Source of the DNA: Macrotis lagotis
Taxonomy: Eukaryota; Chordata; Mammalia; Peramelemorphia; Peramelidae
Reading direction: 5' to 3'
Assembly: GCF_037893015.1 (NCBI RefSeq)
Contig: NC_133658.1
Location: forward strand, 880,346,543 to 880,410,542
Length of the DNA stretch: 64,000 nucleotides
This document shows, one piece after another, positions 47,367-57,929 of this stretch. The stretch's first letter is position 1; every line of letters starts with the position of its first letter. The notes under the pieces are model-generated. The model was not told the DNA's origin. It did not search any database and saw only the letters and a list, made by a program, of their open reading frames with translations. A program made the translations under genes and the position numbers.

Positions 47367-47396
47367 CCGGGGCCGGGGCCGGGGCCGGGGCCGGGG
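47367..47396 (+). repeat. (CCGGGG)5, i.e. GGGGCC-type hexamer repeat
   Basis: Five exact CCGGGG units start at intron position +6, immediately after the exon 1 splice donor. On the sense strand this gives five G4 runs spaced by CC, able to form a G-quadruplex in DNA or nascent RNA. Confidence 0.97.
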
Positions 47397-47784
47397 AGAC
47401 GCCGAGGGGGGCGCCGCCGGGGCATCGCACCTGCTGCCGGGGCCCAAGCGCGCCCCTCTGCCCCGGCTGCGGCGTGCCCCCCGGGACGGAACGGCCCGGC
47501 AGGGAGGGAGGGAGGCCCGGAGGGAGCAGCCCCCCCCCCCCCCGGGAGGCTCCCCCACCCCCGTCTCCTTTCCCCTTTGCTGCAGCTGGGGTGATTAGTG
47601 CAGGGCGTGTGCGTGGTTGAGCGTCTAAGAAGCTCCTCGCAAGTTGGCACTTTGCAGTTTCCCTCGGCGGCTCCGCTCCCGGCCCCGACCTGAGAAGCCG
47701 GGAGACGGGAGACCGCCGAGGACGGCGGGGGAGGCCGGGTGGCAGCTGCGGGCGCCCTGGCCCGGCCGGAGAGGACAGGGCACG

Positions 47785-48114
47785 AGTGAGTGCGTGTGTA
47801 TGTGTATGTGTGCGTGTGTGCGCGCGCCATGGGTGCCTGTATGGGTATGTGGGTGTGTGAGAGAGGTCAGGGCAAGTGTGTGTGCGTGTGCGTGTGCGCG
47901 AGTGCACGTGGGTGGGGTGTCTGTGTGCGTGTGTATGGGTGTCTGTCTATCCGCGTATGTGGGTGTGTGCAGAGAGGTCAGGGCTAGTGCAAATCCAGCA
48001 AGAGGGGCTGTGTTTCTGTGTGTATCTGGGGGTGTCTGTGTCTATATATCTGTATGTATATGTGCGTGTGTGGAGAGAGGTCAGGGCTAGTGGAATCCAG
48101 CAAGGGTGGGGGTG

Positions 48115-48149
<35 letters not shown>

Positions 48150-48215
48150 AGAAGTGTCAAGGCAAGTGGGAATCCAGCAAGAGGGCATGTGTGTGCGTGT
48201 GTGTGTGTGCGGGGT
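47785..48215 (+). repeat. GT-rich minisatellite, four decayed units
   Basis: Each unit joins a (GT)n stretch with 'gagaggtcagggc(a/t)agtg' and, in the last three, 'aatccagcaag'. The shared box starts near 47,861, 47,971, 48,075 and 48,150. A long pure (GT)n lies at about 48,118-48,148. AGGTCA occurs in the first three units (47,864, 47,975, 48,078) and is altered in the fourth. Confidence 0.85.
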
Positions 48216-48432
48216 CTGTCCAGAGGGGGAGGAAGATTTCAATCAAGCAGCCCTTAGTCTGTCTCTTAAAAAAAGAAATTCAGAATGCAGACTCTCTTCT
48301 CCTGGCCATTTAAGTGGGGGGCAGCCACGTGGAGGAGCCGAGGAGGAGCAATCTCCACTCTGCTGGCCCCCGCTGCTGGAGGGCTCTCTCTCGGGGTGCC
48401 CTCTTCGGGGTTAGTTGGGGGGTTGGGGGCGA

Positions 48433-48439
48433 TGACTCA
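48433..48439 (+). promoter_or_regulatory. AP-1 motif
   Basis: TGACTCA, an exact AP-1 consensus, about 1.07 kb downstream of exon 1 in unique intronic sequence and 30 bp from the DR3 motif. Confidence 0.4.
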
Positions 48440-48468
48440 GTGAGAAGAGTAGTCTGAAGAATCCTGTT

Positions 48469-48483
48469 TGAACCTTGTGAACT
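48469..48483 (-). promoter_or_regulatory. DR3 nuclear-receptor motif (VDRE-like)
   Basis: TGAACCTTGTGAACT on the + strand reads AGTTCA-CAA-GGTTCA on the minus strand: two RGKTCA half-sites as a direct repeat with three-base spacing, the vitamin D receptor-RXR arrangement. Function is inferred only from the motif. Confidence 0.45.
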
Positions 48484-48499
48484 GGAGGAACACAAACAG

Positions 48500-50500
48500 G
48501 ATTTAGTTTGGAACTGTTGTGAGTCAAGTGGGGGGGAGGGGAGGATAAGGCCAACCAAGTCAACTGACATGATATGGAGCTGCATACCTTGGGGATTAAG
48601 TAAATGTGTACTGTATAAAACCGAACCTGCATGTAATTTCAGGTTGCTTTTGTTTTGTGAAACACTGCAGTGAGATTTACAATTCCTTAGAGGTTGCTTG
48701 GGACCAGGAACTGAACTTTGGAGCCTGAATGATCAGGGAAAGAGCAGATCATTTGTTCATTAACTCTTCACTGGCCTGCCCCCATTGGTCACAGTGTCTG
48801 GCCCCTGGTGGGCTTTGCCTGGCTCCCGCTCTCCTTGCTTCCCGCCTCTCCTTGGGTGGTTTGGGCAGCTGCTTTGCCTTGCCCTTGGATGTGGGATGGG
48901 GGGGGGGGGGAGAAGTGGTAGCTTGGAGTGTTTTTAACCCCTGGTTAAACAACATTGAAACACTCAGAAGCATGGGCTGTTCTCAGAAGCTCGATTTCCT
49001 TGGAAAGATGCCTTCATTTTAAAGATCCTCAAATACTTTGCAAATAGGAATCCCTGACCTGGATAGAGTTAGGCCAAGGAGGGGCGGCTTGGGGATGGAG
49101 GTGGACAGCCAGCATTGCACAGTAGCTGTCATTTTCTTACTTGTCAGCTTCCCCAGAGAGACTTTCTTCTGAATCATGCAGCTGGCACAAGGGCTGGATC
49201 TCTTTAACAATCTCCTACCTAATTGGTTACAGTGGGCAAAGAGAGAACCCTTTGAGTCAGCCTGGAAAAACTTGACTGATGATAAAGCAATCCCATGTAA
49301 AATTGAATTGAGGGGACCAGAAAGATAAGATGAGGAGGCTTGCTCAATGTCTGTGTGGTTCAGCAGCTCCTCACCCCCCCCCATCCCTGATCACCCCTCT
49401 CCCCAGACTAGGATGGATCCCATTTTTCCTCCAGTTAACTCAGGGTCATTGAAAATGATTCTTGCACTGATCTTTTTAGCTCACAGAGTACAGAGGAGCT
49501 GTGGGTGTCAATAACAACACCTAAAGCAGCCATAATAATATAACAACACCCCATATTTATAAAGGACTTTGCATAGATGACTTCAAACTGCCACTGGCTG
49601 GTATTGCCTCATTGGTTACTATTGTTTAGTTCAATAAAAGTAGAAGCAAAGATTTCCTATTATGCATTAATTGTGGTAACTTTCCTGCTACCCCTGTGCC
49701 ATAGAAAATTTTCAGTTGCCCAAGTCAATCTTCAGGCCATCCACTTATGACCTGTATCATAGGCTACCTCCTGGCCATGTTTCTCCTAAGTATTTTAGGG
49801 CTCTGTGAGTTCATAAGTAGGAAGAAGTTTACTCTAGAAGGACAGAGGACAGGCCATGAGAATAGTGAACTGTTCAGAGTTGATGATGATGCCTGTTTAA
49901 AAAAGAAGTATGCTCCCTTTCAGGACTGAGTTGAGCATGTGGTTTGGGATGATCTTAGCAGAGCTCTTATGCAGACCCCATGCAGTTAACTTTAGGTAGG
50001 AGGCGATCTTTAACCACAGATTGCAAATGAGAATCCTCCTTTGGTTGGGTACATTGAGATTGGGGGGGAATGGATACTCTTATCAACATAAGAGAGCCCA
50101 TCTAGCCAGAACTCTGAGTTCAGATACAGGAAGTAATAGGAAGGATGCCAACTGAATGCATGAAACAAAGTTGGTAGTGGCTGTCTTCCCCCCCCCCCCA
50201 TCTTGTAAGAATGATGGTGATTATGATCGTAATGTTATGAATGTATATAGGGTTTTAAGGCTTGATGAGGGCTTGTATCCATTATCTCATTTGAGACTCC
50301 TTTTTTAAAAACCCAGTTGGATAGGGAGACCGATTGGATGCAATTGGGATCGATGTGCCAGAAGCCATGGGGTCCTGATTCAAAGGATGTGGACAGGTGC
50401 TCTGAGTTTTAAGAAAATAAAGAACTGAACTTAAATGTTTTTAACCTGGAAAAAAATTGCTTCCCCCCCCATCAAGTATAATGGAAAGTGACCTCTTCCC
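48500..50500. other. Intron 1, mainly unique sequence
   Basis: Few recognisable repeats. Homopolymers include G13 (48,898-48,910), C9 (49,374-49,382) and C12 (50,188-50,199). A MIR-like tail lies near 49,530-49,600. No exon is recognised. Confidence 0.45.
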
Positions 50501-50509
50501 CCTGAAATG

Positions 50510-50700
50510 GTTCAAAGGTCTTACCTGCATCTTTCATTATGTCTTACACCCTCCCTTATAATAAGTCCTCTCTATGATGGCTTCTCTCCTTATTTGATTA
50601 TAAATTTCTTGAGGGCAGAGTCTGTGCTTTCCCCCCCCTAACACTACCCCACCCCAATCTTGTCTTTTTAAATTCTAGTGCCTTTCCTAGAGTAAAAGTT
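50510..50700 (+). mobile_element. L2 LINE 3' region
   Basis: 'cttatttgattataaatttc' then 'ttgagggcagagtctgtgct' and a decayed end 'attctagtgcctttcctaga'. Confidence 0.6.
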
Positions 50701-51369
50701 AGCTGTTAGGTCAAACTGGACAGCTAAGGCAGGGGTGAAAAAATTGGTCAGATAATTAAAGGTCAATCTAGTTGGCATTCCCTCCTAGGGACAAGAACTC
50801 AATAAACACTCCCATCTTTGACTAAGGAATTGAGCTTCCCAATGACCTTTCCATCCATCAACCTTCTTTGGGGTTGACTTGACCTTAGCACAAGTCACTC
50901 AAAAAGGAGGAAGATGTATTGTTTGTTTGGAAAATCCAGGAGACCGGATGGAACTGTTTGCCATAGCCAGTCAAACCTTTGGCCCAGCATTGGGTAAGCA
51001 GTTTGAGCAATCCAAGATGACAACATGCAACACTTGATCACAATTTCAAGCCCTGGGAGAAGGTAGGGAACATGCTAAATTCTGGTCCCTGGTGCTCTAG
51101 TTATCAATGGGTCAGACTCAGAAATGCATTCCATGGGGATGATATGAGAACTAGGGTCAAGAGTCACATTCATGCCACTGATAACATTTTATTTATAGAG
51201 TGAGCTGTTACAGTACTGTTCTGTCATCATTCTCACCTGAACTGGCCCTTTAAGAGATTTATCCATTGCATTTTTTTCTTCATTCAACTATTCAGAATAA
51301 CTTTTCAGTGAATAACAATGCAAAGATACAGGATGTGGTACATGAAGTTAAGGAAGCTTTGATACCTCT

Positions 51370-51540
51370 TAAATTATTTTGAATCACTTTGTACATACTT
51401 TGTATTTATTTGTCTGAGTACAGTTCCTTGGCTGGATGAATGGTTCAATGTAAGCTCTTTGACGGGAAGGATGTATCATTTTTCTTAGCGTTCTGAGTGC
51501 CAGACACCAGGCCTTGTACGTGGAATGTGTTGAATCGAAT
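51370..51540 (+). mobile_element. L2 LINE 3' terminus
   Basis: 'tttgtatttatttgtctgag', 'atgtaagctctttgacggga' and 'gtacgtggaatgtgttgaat' follow the L2 3' order in eroded form. Confidence 0.5.
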
Positions 51541-51749
51541 CAGGGTAGGAAGGGGGGAAAAGGCTATAAAGTCTAGATGGAGGTAAGAGTCCCCGATGAA
51601 ACCCACATATAAAAATACATGTGATAGACCATGTCACATGAGAAATGAAGTTGAGACTTATGTGAAGGGTCCAACTTGACCATGTGAGTTTTTCAAGGAC
51701 AAAATGAATTGCCATTGGGCAGGTTTACCCTGCACAAAGATTGAACATC

Positions 51750-51930
51750 TCAGGTGAGAGTATTAGGTCAAAAAGATCATCTATCTAATCCAAACCCCTC
51801 AAATTGTAAATGATGAATCCAAAACTGACAACTCAGTGACTTGTCCAAGGCCACAGCATAAAGGTGATTTTGAATCCAGTTCCTTTGAGACTGGAATCAG
51901 AAGGACCTTTCCACTAAACTACACTGCTGC
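51750..51930 (-). mobile_element. MIR/THER-type SINE, minus strand
   Basis: 'aagatcatctatctaatcca', 'cagtgacttgtccaaggcca' and 'gacctttccactaaactaca' mark tail, core and head. Confidence 0.7.
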
Positions 51931-52154
51931 TAGTGTCCTACATTCCTGTATCCCAAATGATCTCTGACAAATGACCTATCCTCCCTTCCACCCCCAGACC
52001 AATTTGAGGTGGATTGTACCATCCAGAAGACAGCTATGTCATTTTTGAATGGTGTCTTTGGTCAACAGCAAGGAAGGTTTTTATTTGTTGTGAGGTCCTA
52101 GCAGAACATATAGGTGTTGGAAACACAAACCTCATTCAAGAGTAAGTTTGTTGA

Positions 52155-52309
52155 GGGGCAGCTAGGTGGCGCAGTGGATAGAGCACTGGCCCTGGAGTCA
52201 GGAGGACCTGAGTTCAGATTCCCACCTCAGACACTTAATAATTACCTAGCTGTGTGGCCTTGGGAAAATCACTTAATCCCTTGCCTTGCAAAAATAATTT
52301 AAAAAAAAA
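52155..52309 (+). mobile_element. WSINE1-like SINE
   Basis: Close to consensus: 'ggggcagctaggtggcgcag', 'gcactggccctggagtcagg', 'cttgccttgcaaaaataatt'. Target duplication is unclear (AGTAAGTTTGTT versus AGTGAGTTGGTG). Confidence 0.93.
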
Positions 52310-52319
52310 GTGAGTTGGT

Positions 52320-53130
52320 GCCTGGGTAAATAGATTTGCAAGTCATGTGCTGTAGAAGTGATGATGGAAGCCATGGGAATAGATGAGCTCACCAAGGAAG
52401 AGACTGTCAAGAGAGAAATCCAGAGGACAGCTCTGTGCTTGTGGCAGGGCCAGGAAATAGAACCAGTCAAAGAGTCAAAAAGAAACACCCAGAAAGAAAG
52501 GTGTGAATTGTCTCAGAAGGAAGTCACAGGAACGAGAGGACCATAGAGGTCTGAGGTGTCATCTGGTCAGGTGCCCAGAGAGATCAAAAAGGACAGAAAA
52601 AAATAGCCTTACTAAATACTGACTTTAAAGTGTTTTGGTGACTTTGAGAGCCTAGTTTGCCTTGATAAATATTGAATTTGCTTGCTAAATATTGCTAAAT
52701 GTTGGATTTAGCAATAAAGAGGTCATTTGAGATTAGGGAAAGAATTGTTTGAACAGTTTTGGGGGGTAGAAATCAGAGTATAAGGGGCTGATTAGTCGTT
52801 GATAGTGAGGGAGCAGAGCAAGTACAGACTAAACTACCCTTTGGGGAAGTAGCTTGGTGAAAAAGGAAATTGTTTAAAATGTTTAAAAGCAGTGTTTAAA
52901 ATGACTTTGACACAAGCAGTTTCTTTTTTGCCCCTCAATAAGTAAGGAACAGGGTTTAGGACTCAGATCTTCAGCTTTGAAAGTGCCCATTAGGGAAAAC
53001 TGATTTAAAAAAAAAGATGAACTAAGTATGTTTTGACAGAGGCTCCAAGAGAGATTTTCCAGGAAAGCATGGGTGTCCCTATGATATGACACGCCCAAGC
53101 CTTGGTACATAAATCCTTTACCTTTAATCT
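52320..53130. other. Intron 1, unassigned
   Basis: No exon and no clear repeat family. Short frames here show no resemblance to DHRS3 exon 2. Confidence 0.4.
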
Positions 53131-53139
53131 ATCTTTTAG

Positions 53140-53395
53140 AAACCCTAACTTCCTGCAAAGCACAGCTCATTTGGACACCTCCTCCTTGAAGTCTCCCTAA
53201 TCCACCCTATTGTGAACAATCTACACACTCACCACTTTTTACTTACTTGGTATTCACTTCTCTGTTAATATATTATTTACTGTCAATAGGATATAATCTC
53301 CTTGGGGGCAGAGGTTGCTTCATTTTGGCCCTTGTACCTTCCCTAACACAGTGCCTTGCATACAACATTGTTTAATTAAAGTTTAATGAATGAGT
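53140..53395 (+). mobile_element. L2 LINE 3' terminus
   Basis: 'cacagctcatttggacacct', 'cctccttgaagtctccctaa', 'ataatctccttgggggcaga' and 'taacacagtgccttgcatac' occur in order: a well-preserved L2 end. Confidence 0.8.
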
Positions 53396-53399
53396 TAAA

Positions 53400-54220
53400 G
53401 AATATAACATTAGGTAAGACTAGCTCCAGTTAGTCTCTAAAAATCTCCTAAGAACACATTAAAAATCTGACCACCCTAAATTTACCTGAGACTAGTCTTG
53501 AATCTCTTCCTATTTTCAAACCAAAATTTTCCTGCAAGAGGTTACATAAATTTGCTTATTGTATAAAGAATTATTTTTTTTTTATCATTTCTCTTGAAAC
53601 TGCCTAACTTCTTTATCTGAGTTTAGTTTGGTGACCGAGTTCATCCTAGACAGGTCTTGCAGATACTTAGCTTTTCTTGGCCTTTTACCTTGCCAGTCTT
53701 TTTTAGGTGGACCTCATTCAGGATTTGATTATCCTTTCCTAAGTCTCCCACCATGTTTTTAGTTTATTATATCTTGAAGTAATTAACTTAGAGAAAAATA
53801 ATCCAAAATACACATCAGTGACTAATCTGTGTAGGAATTCCCATTACTAATATAATTAGCCACCTATTCACAATTTAGGATTTAAAGTATTCCTTGAGGC
53901 TTAGAAAGGTTGGGTGACTTGCCCAGGCTAAAATGTGTAAGTTATAGATTTGACTCCAAATCTTCTTGAGACCAAGTTACACTCTAAATTTTAGCTATAT
54001 GAACATTGTTATAATTGTTATCCAAAAAAAAAAGGTGTGTTGTCACTGTTGATTCAAAAGCTTGTCGCCTTTTTCAGTTATTAGGGATAAGGGGCCTTTG
54101 ACATCATATCATGTAATACAATAAAGTTTGGAAAACATGGTAGACTCAAAGACCTTTTGAGATATAGTCTATAAAAATGCTTCCATTAAGGGTGCTGTGC
54201 TCTATAAGCAAGGTAGAATT
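53400..54220. other. Intron 1, mostly unassigned
   Basis: A short minus-direction MIR lies at 53,880-53,990 ('ggttgggtgacttgcccagg'). The rest is AT-rich and unassigned. Confidence 0.4.
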
Positions 54221-54224
54221 GAAA

Positions 54225-54600
54225 CAGCTCAATGCAAATGTGAGATGGCTAGTTTAGAGAGTCCACCCCAGGTGTTCACATGGACTATTTGTACCTGACC
54301 TGTGGTAGAGCATTCCAAGCTCACTCTGGTCTGATCAGCCAGTCACACACTGTGGTTTGTCTCATAGTGATGTCATTTTGGTCTTCTTCAATAATAGAGG
54401 ACAAGGGGGTGGGTAGGTGGTGTAGTTGGTAGAGCACCAGCCCTGGAGTTAAGAGTACCTGACTGAGTTCAAATCTGGCCTCACACTTAATAATTACCTA
54501 GCTGTGTGGCCTTGGGCAAGTCACTTAACCCCATCTGCCTTGCAAAAATAACCTTAAAAAAATAATAATAATAAAGGACAAGAACATACCAACGAATCAA
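54225..54600 (+). mobile_element. 3' terminus of an APE-type LINE, split by a SINE
   Basis: Around 54,273-54,356 one frame gives GVHMDYLYLTCGRAFQAHSGLISQSHT, a decayed form of the C-terminal zinc-finger-like motif C-x2-CGRxFRARIGLISHxRTH known from the same LINE protein group as the 2.8-5.8 kb element. It leads directly into 'gatgtcattttggtcttctt' and 'ataaaggacaagaacatacc', the tail also carried by the MAR1-type SINEs. A WSINE1-like SINE interrupts this tail. Confidence 0.75.
54406..54566 (+). mobile_element. WSINE1-like SINE in the LINE tail
   Basis: Head 'gggtgggtaggtggtgtagt', tail 'ctgccttgcaaaaataacct'. Target duplications AATAATAGAGGACAAG (54,390-54,405) and AATAATAAAGGACAAG (54,567-54,582) differ at one of 16 bases. 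Confidence 0.94.
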
Positions 54601-56080
54601 AATACCAGCTGACATGAACTAAATGTAAAGAAAAACTCAGATTGAAGTTGTGAGCTCAGATCACTGAGATACTTTAAGCAAAGGGTGGACAATGGCCATA
54701 AAAGGATAGGAGGTGCTCCTGGTATTGTTATAAATGAGCAAACTGAGGCTCAGCCAGATTGTTTAATCTAGCTATGGCTATCAGGTTAGTGGGGTGCAAT
54801 TGTGGAATTTGAATATAATTCTCCTGACCCCCAAGCCCAGGACTCTGCCAGTTACCCCATATCGCCTCAGCAATTTGTTAAGGATTTCATAAAGTAGATT
54901 CAGAAACAGCTTGGACTAAATAAACTCTGCAATCCTTCACAACTTTGAGATCCTCTCATTGCTAATGATCCATAGTAGATCTAAGCAAACAAGCTTTAAA
55001 CTATCAAATGTAACCTCATAGATAGAACACTTGATCTGAAGCTGGGAGTTCTAAGGTTAAATGCCAGTTCTGAGAATTCACTCACTGTATAACATTGGGC
55101 AAATCTTTCCTAAGCCTCAATTTCTTTATCTGTAATACTAGCTCTAATGCCTGTTGAATTGACTTGAAGTGTTTGATGGCTGTTGCTGTTTCCCAGCTCC
55201 CAGAACCAGGCAGGAGCTGGGAGAAAAGCCTGGGAGGCTCAGTATTTCGCCATGCTTTAAGAAAGGGAAAAAAAAACCTTTTTTTCTTTTCCCCAGTCTG
55301 ACATCACTGGCTTGGTACTTGCAGTTTGCAGCTAGACAATTATGTCACTGTCTGTGTTTTCAAGGTGTGTGTCTGTGTGTGTGTATGTGTGTGTGTGTTT
55401 GTGTGTTTGTGTGTGTGTGTGTGTGTAGCAGTCTTTTGCTCACAGTCTCATCTCTAACCCAGTGAATTCAGGGCAAGAGGAGGAGAAGAGGGCCCCAGAA
55501 AATATGAATACAAGCTAATGACAAACACCAGTAAGGAAAATGTAGCAAGAATGTTCAGCCAGTAGTGTGAAAATCTATTTCCCAATGAAATGAAGTAAAC
55601 TACAATCACTGGGACTGGCTATTTTTACTTCCTCCACCCCTGGCTCCTAGGCCCTCTGTCTCATAGAATCTCAGGTCTGAGAGGAACCTCAGAGAGTCAT
55701 CTTGTCTTGATGATGTAGCTGATGAGAAACCTTTTGCAAATGTCCCGAGTAAATGTTGGTTGTGCCTTGGAGTAAAAAACTCCCATGGTGAAGGGCTCCC
55801 TCTTTCCTGAAACAGCCAAGTCACTGCCTTGGAATGTCTCTGGTTCCAGGATCTCAGGGATGGGGCTCCCAGTGCAACCCCTTCCTGCCCGTCATTTGTG
55901 ACCTTTGACCATGCCCAAGAGACCTTCCTCTAATAAGTGCCAATGAAGAGGATGTAGACTATACATTGAGAATGCTTAGTGGCCAATATGTTGATGAGGA
56001 AGCCCACTTTTCTATTGGCAGCACTCCCATCCACTAGCATACCCTTGGATACTTTGGAGACACGAGTCAGCATCACTAGA
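54600..56080. other. Intron 1, mixed, with MIR and a GT repeat
   Basis: MIR-type pieces at 54,700-54,850 (minus) and 55,020-55,150 (plus, 'agatagaacacttgatctga'). A GT-rich microsatellite lies at 55,363-55,427. No exon is recognised. Confidence 0.5.
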
Positions 56081-56084
56081 CTAC

Positions 56085-56370
56085 TAAAGACATCATGGAA
56101 GAGTGGATAGAACTTTGGCGTTGGAGTCAAGTCAAAACCCACCTCAGACACATTCTAATTGTGCCTCCTTGGGCAATTCACTGAAGCTCGCTGAGCCTCA
56201 GTTCCTCATTTATGCAATGAGGGGACTCTGTATGCTCTAAGGTCCCTTCTGGCTCTAAATCCATGATTCTTTGGCCTTGAAGATCAACTGCCCCATGTTA
56301 TAGAAGGGGAAACTGAGGCCTAACAAGGATAAGTCATTTCTCTACAGTAGCACAGTTGGTAAATGGAAGA
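56085..56370. mobile_element. MIR/THER-type SINEs, head to head
   Basis: Plus copy 56,085-56,270 ('ggaagagtggatagaacttt', 'tgagcctcagttcctcattt', 'ggtcccttctggctctaaat') and minus copy 56,275-56,370 ('ggggaaactgaggcctaaca'). Confidence 0.75.
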
Positions 56371-56379
56371 TCCTATACT

Positions 56380-57025
56380 TGCAGCAAAATCCTCAAGTTC
56401 TCAATCCTGTTGTCTTTGTAGAGTGCAGTGGATACTGTGGGCCAAAAACATATGACACACAAAGATCATACAAAGAACTGGCAGAAACTAACAACTGTCT
56501 GTGAAAGTCCCAGGAGACTTCTTGCCCAACATCCCCAGAAAAGTTATTTGTAAATCCAGAAGTCCAGACCCAGAATGATCACTAACCTAGAGAGTATTGG
56601 TCAGTGTGCTTTGGAATTCCATGAAAGAGGAAAATTTCATCCATTTCCCAGAACCCCATGGGGGGAGTTTTTGCTCTAACTCTTTTCTAGACACCAGTAG
56701 GAATATTTTCAGAACAGCAAGCTTTAAGAGGCTTGCCATTTACATCTCCCACACTAGCCCCAGAACACAATGGAGCCCTTTCTTCTATAGGAGCTAGTCC
56801 TGGAGAGGAGCTTCTTGGGGTAGAGAACTTGAGAAGCCAAGGGAGAATTATGTTCTGGGAAGAAGCTGGGCTCCTCATTGCCCACATTCCAATGCCTTGG
56901 CTACCCCTTTTGTGCTCCTAGAACTAGCTAATTGATGATCTCCTTATTCCAATGACCAGGCAGCCCATTAGTTCACTTGGTCAGAGCATGGAGTCAACTA
57001 TTGTTTCCTAAGAACTGAAAAAAGA
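56380..57025. other. Intron 1, unassigned
   Basis: Unique-looking sequence with short accidental frames and no recognised feature. Confidence 0.4.
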
Positions 57026-57030
57026 ACTTA

Positions 57031-57200
57031 GGGCAGCTAGGTGGCAAAGTGGATAAAGCACCAGCCCTGGAGTCAGGAGTACCTGGGTTCAAATCCGGTC
57101 TCAGACACTTAATAATTACCTAGCTCTGTGGCCTTGGGCAAGCCACTTAACCCCATTGCCTTGCAAAAACCTAGAGAGAGAGAGAGAGAGAGAGAGAGAA
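57031..57200 (+). mobile_element. WSINE1-like SINE followed by (GA)n
   Basis: 'gggcagctaggtggcaaagt' to 'gccttgcaaaaacctagaga'. The usual A-tail has become a (GA)n microsatellite of about 13 units (57,173-57,199). Confidence 0.92.
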
Positions 57201-57215
57201 ATTAAAAAGGAAATA

Positions 57216-57345
57216 AAAAGAGGAAAGTTAACCAACCATCCACTAAGTGTGGCTGTATAGTTCCACATCCATAATCCCCTACCACTGCAAAGACAGGAGG
57301 GAGGTGGTTCCATGCTTCAACCAACCCAGCTTCTAACTCCTGGGA
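57216..57345 (-). mobile_element. L1 3' UTR fragment, minus strand
   Basis: 'gtatagttccacatccataa', 'cactgcaaagacaggaggga' and 'ggtggttccatgcttcaacc' resemble the L1 subfamily also seen at 61.56-61.93 kb. Confidence 0.5.
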
Positions 57346-57489
57346 AAACCACAGAATGAGTAGGGAGTTCAGGGGTCACATATTCCTACCTTTAACTGAA
57401 CAAGAATCCACAAGTATTCCCTCCTCTGAGAGAAAATCCCACCTTGTGAAGATACATTAAGAGGATGTGAAAATCCTTCAGAGATGGAA

Positions 57490-57690
57490 ACATAGATTTG
57501 AAGCAGAAAGGGAGTGTTGAACCCATTCAGGGCCCTACAATTGCCTTCCTTTTACAGATGAGGAAACTGAGACAAAGGTAATAGAAGGGATTTGCCAAGC
57601 CTCCCACAACTCCTATGTGATTTAGATAGAATTTGAATTTAGACTTTCCTAACTCCAAGGTCCATGCTCCATCCACTATACCATGTCACT
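57490..57690 (-). mobile_element. MIR/THER-type SINE, minus strand
   Basis: 'cttttacagatgaggaaact', 'gagacaaaggtaatagaagg' and 'catgctccatccactatacc' mark core and head. Confidence 0.8.
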
Positions 57691-57929
57691 TTTCAATCAT
57701 CCGAGGCTGGGCAAAAGGAGCAAGAGCATGAAGATGAAGAAATGGGAGAAGAGGGAGCTCACCTTGCAGAGCAGTCACAGTTTTCATACCATTATTGACT
57801 ATAGACCAAGTAGGTCATTTAAACTTGTTGCCATTGCATTTTAACAAAATGAAAAACCAAGGCAGATCTCGAAGCAAGATGATATTACCATCATTTATTG
57901 ATTGATAGCCTTTTTCTCATGTGCAATAC

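Larger units (their letters stand above)
45880..47780 (+). promoter_or_regulatory. DHRS3: CpG island promoter region of DHRS3
   Basis: Very GC-rich, CpG-dense DNA surrounds the first exon, in sharp contrast to the AT-rich flanks. CpG density falls quickly after about 47,780, where a GT-rich repeat begins, and before 45,880, where the 105-bp array ends. Open frames of 140-340 codons on both strands are a by-product of few stop codons in GC-rich DNA. Within the island lies one AT-richer window (46,470-46,512) with the TATA box and a TALE-type site. Confidence 0.9.

Noticed and set aside
45728-47907. Long frames (up to 343 codons) on both strands over the CpG island
   Set aside because: GC-rich DNA has few stop codons. 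The translations are low-complexity Pro/Arg/Gly/Ala, and only the 65-codon DHRS3 segment shows real protein similarity.
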